A stretch of 64,000 bases of DNA from NCBI RefSeq assembly GCF_003004665.1, contig NZ_MUHY01000001.1:620001-684000 (forward strand), written 5' to 3'. A model generated the notes under the pieces. That model did not search any database. It was not told where the DNA came from and saw nothing but the letters and a program-made list of their open reading frames with translations. Below are positions 60,577-64,000 of the stretch, piece by piece (positions within the stretch are counted from its first letter, which is position 1; each line of letters starts with the position of its first letter). This DNA is from Candidatus Pandoraea novymonadis. GTDB lineage: Bacteria; Pseudomonadota; Gammaproteobacteria; Burkholderiales; Burkholderiaceae. The translations under genes and the position numbers were made by a program.

Positions 60577-61700
60577 CCTCGTCAGCACCAGTTTTACTAT
60601 GTTCCAACACATTTTGGTCAATCTATAATTTTCGACGAGGCGCAATTACAGCCATGCTCTCTGTGGGACACCCGGTGCATGTAGCAGCGGCAGCGACACA
60701 AAATGATACATTCGCACCGATGTTACGGGCAATAGGATGTATTGTTCACGAGATACCGATGGCTGCTAATGGCAAAAATCCGCTACAAGATTTGATATTG
60801 GTTTATCGGCTATACCGTTTATATCGGCACATCAAGCCCAGAGTAGTTTTTCACTACACGATTAAACCCAACATCTACGGCTCGATAGTTTCTCATTGGG
60901 CAGGCATCCCTTCAGTATCAGTCACAACAGGTCTCGGCTATGTTTTTATCAACGATTCGATCACCACGCACATCGTACGTGGCTTGTATCGCTACGCGTT
61001 TCGTCATACTGACGAAAATTGGTTCCTCAATCAAGAAGATCTACGCACGTTTGTATCCGAGGGACTCGTGGCGCAGCAAAAAACTCGTTTGCTCCCCGGA
61101 GAAGGTATCAATCTCTACCATTTCGACAAATCACCTTGGCCATCAGATGAAACTCCGTTTCGTTTTCTGTTAATTTGTCGTTTACTGCGTGACAAAGGCG
61201 TCATTGAATATGTGGAGGCTGCACGTGCGTTAAAACGTGAACTGCCAAACGTCATCTGTCAAATACTCGGGCCTGCTGACGTCTCGAACCCAAGCAGGAT
61301 CCTTCGTGAAACCATAGATGGTTGGCAGCTTCAAGGAAGCATCGAGTATCTCGACACAACATCTGATGTGCGGCCCTTCATTGCGGCGGCACAATGCATC
61401 GTGTTGCCGTCTTATCGTGAAGGGTTACCACGCACGTTGCTAGAAGCTGGAGCATTATGCCGTCCAATCATAACTAGCGATGCTCCAGGCTGTCGTGATG
61501 TCGTCGATGACGGCATCACGGGATGGAAAGTCCCAGTACGTGATACAGCCGCCCTCACGACCCGTATGCGCATGGTGGCAAGGCTGCCTCGTAAAGAGTT
61601 ACAACGCATCGGCAATGCTGGGCGGGCTAAAGTAGCGCGTGAATTCAGCGAGCATAGGGTAATTGCACAGTACCTCCGAATCCTCACAAGGATCAATTAA
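60573..61700 (+). CDS. glycosyltransferase, GT4 family (PglA/WbnK-like)
   Basis: 375 residues from the ATG overlapping the previous stop. It resembles bacterial transferases acting on undecaprenyl-linked sugars: FHYTIKPNIYGSI, TGLGYVF, RLLRDKGVIEYVEAAR and YREGLPRTLLEAGALCRPII (E-x7-E type). It probably adds a sugar to the unit begun by the downstream membrane transferase. Translational coupling to the preceding gene suggests a shared pathway. Confidence 0.88.
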   Translation: MTSSAPVLLCSNTFWSIYNFRRGAITAMLSVGHPVHVAAAATQNDTFAPMLRAIGCIVHEIPMAANGKNPLQDLILVYRLYRLYRHIKPRVVFHYTIKPNIYGSIVSHWAGIPSVSVTTGLGYVFINDSITTHIVRGLYRYAFRHTDENWFLNQEDLRTFVSEGLVAQQKTRLLPGEGINLYHFDKSPWPSDETPFRFLLICRLLRDKGVIEYVEAARALKRELPNVICQILGPADVSNPSRILRETIDGWQLQGSIEYLDTTSDVRPFIAAAQCIVLPSYREGLPRTLLEAGALCRPIITSDAPGCRDVVDDGITGWKVPVRDTAALTTRMRMVARLPRKELQRIGNAGRAKVAREFSEHRVIAQYLRILTRIN

Positions 61701-61774
61701 TAGCCCAACACCTTTCGTTATGATGTCTAACGGCATATGCCAAAAACAGTTTTCTGATAGCATCACTTTCAATA

Positions 61775-62920
61775 ATGCTCAGTCTCGTTATCGCCATGGT
61801 GGTCTCATTCTTCAGTACGCTGATGATCGTTCGTTATGCCAATGTCCATAAGCGTTTCTCGGGTGACAGTGATACCACCGGCATACAGAAATTTCATGCA
61901 CGTACAGTGCCTCGCATTGGTGGTATCAGCATCTTGCTCGGTATCATTACTGCCACACTCGCCTTAGCACCACTGCATACACAGATGGCGCAGAGTATCC
62001 TCTTTCTCAGTGTCTGTGGTCTACCTGCCTTCATAAGTGGTTTTTTTGAAGATCTCACAAAAAGTCTCTCTCCTCGTATACGTTTGATCGCGACGATGAT
62101 TTCCGCCCTGTGTGCATATGTAATACTAGACATTCATATCACGCGTATCGGTATTGGACCACTTGATCGTTTACTAACCCTTACCAGCATCTCAGTCATT
62201 TTCACCGTATTGTGCACCGCAGGTATGGCAAATGCGCTGAATATCATCGATGGCTTCAACGGCCTCGCACCAATGATTGCAGTGATAATGTTCGCCTCCC
62301 TTGGTTACGTCGGATTGAAATCGCAAGACTTAATTGTGCTAACAACATCAATGATTATGATCGGCGCGATTCTTGGCTTCTTCATGCTGAACTTTCCCAG
62401 TGGTTTGATTTTCCTCGGCGATGGTGGGGCTTATTTCATCGGATTTATTCTCGCCGAGTTATCAATCCTACTCGTCATGCATAATCCACAAGTTTCTCCT
62501 TGGTATCCTGCATTAATGGTGATCTATCCAGTCTTCGAAGTCTGCTTTTCAATTTATCGAAAACTCATCGTCCGAGGTATATCACCAAGTATCCCAGATG
62601 GCGTCCATCTACACATGCTAGTCTACAAACGGTTAATGCGGTCGACCTGCGGTAAAAAAACGGTCCGAGCGTTAACAAAACGTAATTCTTTGACCTCGCC
62701 TTACCTTTGGCTGTTATGCTTATTAGCGGTCGTCCCAGCAACAATTTTTTGGCGAAACACAACTATTCTTGTCCTGTGTTGCCTAGCTTTCATGATGATC
62801 TATGTATGGCTCTACGTACGTATCATACGTTTCAAAGCACCCCGTTGGCTGATCTATAGAAAAAATAGTGATATAAGTTCACGATCAACGCACCAACGAA
62901 AAACTTCCCACGAGACATGA
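61775..62920 (+). CDS. undecaprenyl-phosphate sugar-1-phosphate transferase (WecA/WbpL type)
   Basis: Polytopic membrane enzyme of the MraY/WecA superfamily, 381 residues and about 10-11 helices. It starts lipid-linked glycans by moving a HexNAc-1-phosphate to undecaprenyl phosphate. Motifs are KFHARTVPRIGG, the acidic GFFEDLTKSLSP (Glu in place of the first Asp of DD, common in the WbpL branch), ANALNIIDGFNGL, FLGDGGAYFIGF and the His box DGVHLHMLVYKR. Its stop overlaps apaH by four bases. Confidence 0.92.
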   Translation: MLSLVIAMVVSFFSTLMIVRYANVHKRFSGDSDTTGIQKFHARTVPRIGGISILLGIITATLALAPLHTQMAQSILFLSVCGLPAFISGFFEDLTKSLSPRIRLIATMISALCAYVILDIHITRIGIGPLDRLLTLTSISVIFTVLCTAGMANALNIIDGFNGLAPMIAVIMFASLGYVGLKSQDLIVLTTSMIMIGAILGFFMLNFPSGLIFLGDGGAYFIGFILAELSILLVMHNPQVSPWYPALMVIYPVFEVCFSIYRKLIVRGISPSIPDGVHLHMLVYKRLMRSTCGKKTVRALTKRNSLTSPYLWLLCLLAVVPATIFWRNTTILVLCCLAFMMIYVWLYVRIIRFKAPRWLIYRKNSDISSRSTHQRKTSHET

Positions 62921-63750
62921 CAGCTTTCATTTCAAAAATCCGCCCCATTTATGCAATTGGTGACCTGCATGGCTGCCTTCCCGCACTTAAGCAGATACTC
63001 GCACGCTTACCTACCAACGCAGAACTATGGTTTTGCGGAGATCTTATCAATCGTGGTCCTAACTCACTCGGCACGCTCCGTCACGTAATGTCGCTCGAAC
63101 AACGTTCGACTGTTGTGTTAGGCAATCACGATCTATACTTGCTAGCCATCGCAGCAGGGATACAACCACTAAATAAAACACACATCATCGATGAAATCCT
63201 GAATGCACCGGATATAGATATCTTAATCGATTGGATACGCCATCGTCCAATAGCCCATTTCGCCAATGGTTATCTCATGGTGCATGCTGGTGTTTTACCG
63301 CAATGGAGCACCACACAAACGGTGCTACTCGCTCAAGAGGTCGAACATGCACTGCGTAGTGAAAACTGGAAAGTCTTTCTCAGAAGGATGTTCGGTAATC
63401 AACCAGATCAATGGCAAGATAATCTAAAAAACGACGATCGCCATCGATTAACAATCAATGCGCTCACTCGCTTGCGTTTTTGCACAGTAGAAGGCCGGAT
63501 GGATTTCGATCACAAAACCGGTCCTGATACAGCTATTCCCAATCTAATGCCCTGGTTCGACGTCCCAGGGCGACGAACGGCAGATACTGTGGTTCTTTTC
63601 GGCCACTGGTCAGCATTGGGATTACTCACGCGAGATAACTTGATCGGCCTCGACACAGGCTGTGTATGGGGCGGCCAACTCACAGCTTTCAAACTAACGG
63701 AAAAGCCTTCTGAGCGCAATTTTTTACAAGTCAACTGCCAAAAATGTTAG
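62917..63750 (+). CDS. apaH: bis(5'-nucleosyl)-tetraphosphatase, symmetrical
   Basis: Metallophosphatase splitting Ap4A into two ADP; it also removes Np4 caps from RNA in E. coli. 277 residues with the intact signature GDLHG, GDLINRGP and GNHDLYLLA, plus FGHWSALGL near the C-terminus. Its position at the end of the glycan cluster is the same as in Burkholderia, where apaH borders the O-antigen locus. Coupled to the preceding gene by an ATGA overlap. Confidence 0.96.
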   Translation: MTAFISKIRPIYAIGDLHGCLPALKQILARLPTNAELWFCGDLINRGPNSLGTLRHVMSLEQRSTVVLGNHDLYLLAIAAGIQPLNKTHIIDEILNAPDIDILIDWIRHRPIAHFANGYLMVHAGVLPQWSTTQTVLLAQEVEHALRSENWKVFLRRMFGNQPDQWQDNLKNDDRHRLTINALTRLRFCTVEGRMDFDHKTGPDTAIPNLMPWFDVPGRRTADTVVLFGHWSALGLLTRDNLIGLDTGCVWGGQLTAFKLTEKPSERNFLQVNCQKC

Positions 63751-64000
63751 TAAGTTTTAACCCTATTCGATAAAAAAAATGAAAAACCTTCTCTGTTCAC
63801 TATATTGATCCCTCACTGGTTCACTAGGCATCATTAAAATAGACCAGCTGTTCGAGCTACTATCTAATCATAACCTCAATATGCCTTAACATCTCTGCTA
63901 ACCTTTGCTTATTCAGCTCCAGCGTAAGGTTGGATTGAAATAATAACTTCCCAGAAAAATGTAAAGGCCAGTGTCTACAATCTTCTATCGCTAGACCAAA

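Noticed and set aside
62044-62079. Glu in place of the first Asp of the DD motif in the WecA-like transferase, as possible inactivation
   Set aside because: The WbpL branch commonly has EDLTK here; other active-site motifs are intact.

Overview
The window is a chromosome segment of a betaproteobacterium of the family Burkholderiaceae. Protein sequences and gene order (odhA-odhB-lpdA-zapE; erpA-argC-rpsI-rplM; ubiE-Tim44-ubiJ-ubiB-FmdB-DUF502-aspS-nudB; manB and apaH flanking a glycan locus) match what I know of Burkholderia, Pandoraea and Mycetohabitans. The base composition and architecture do not match a free-living member. The DNA is AT-rich, many intergenic gaps of 0.3-1.4 kb hold no recognisable gene, and genes that normally sit inside these clusters are missing (ruvA, waaC, and probably gshB, anmK, the DUF971 gene and tolC). 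By hand I count 47 protein genes, two tRNAs and RNase P RNA, covering about 75% of the window. I saw no insertion sequence, phage gene, CRISPR array, toxin or secretion system. This pattern fits a host-restricted endosymbiont with a decaying genome, such as the Candidatus Vallotia or Candidatus Pandoraea novymonadis lineages. I cannot decide the species from sequence alone.

Layout. 1-4.3 kb: 5' part of alaS, empty DNA, tRNA-Arg(CCU), empty DNA. 4.3-12 kb: uspA behind an FNR-like site, then the minus-strand 2-oxoglutarate dehydrogenase operon odhA-odhB-lpdA with zapE. 12.4-16.4 kb: gshA, tRNA-Pro(GGG), mnmA. 16.9-20 kb: proton-translocating transhydrogenase pntAA-pntAB-pntB behind a long hairpin. 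20-24.5 kb: rlmL-type methyltransferase, hemJ, ruvC, ruvB, a YbhB-type protein. 24.7-33 kb: tyrS, an M23 peptidase, erpA, argC, rpsI, rplM, rnpB, pyrC. 33.7-43.9 kb: yciA, nudB, aspS, DUF502, FmdB, ubiB, ubiJ, Tim44-like, ubiE, HIT protein. 44.8-54 kb: ilvA, queF, a cold-shock gene, a MurA-family gene, trmB, an amino-acid permease, an isoaspartyl-methyltransferase-like gene. 54.3-63.8 kb: envelope glycan region with waaA, manB, a flippase, two glycosyltransferases, a polyprenyl-phosphate sugar-1-phosphate transferase, and apaH.

How it works together. The retained genes describe an aerobic cell with a TCA-cycle dehydrogenase, ubiquinone and heme synthesis, NADPH supply, Fe-S insertion, translation and tRNA modification, peptidoglycan handling and Kdo addition to lipid A. 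Arginine, isoleucine and pyrimidine biosynthesis are each represented by one step. Genes flanking the gaps are intact, so decay appears to remove whole genes and leave non-coding DNA.

I found no convincing new multi-gene system. The items most worth a second look are the ruvC-ruvB locus without ruvA, the reduced glycan cassette with waaC missing, the 18-bp hairpin before pntAA, orphan regulatory sites (FNR-like, Fur-like, an extended -10 promoter facing empty DNA), and the status of the MurA-family gene.
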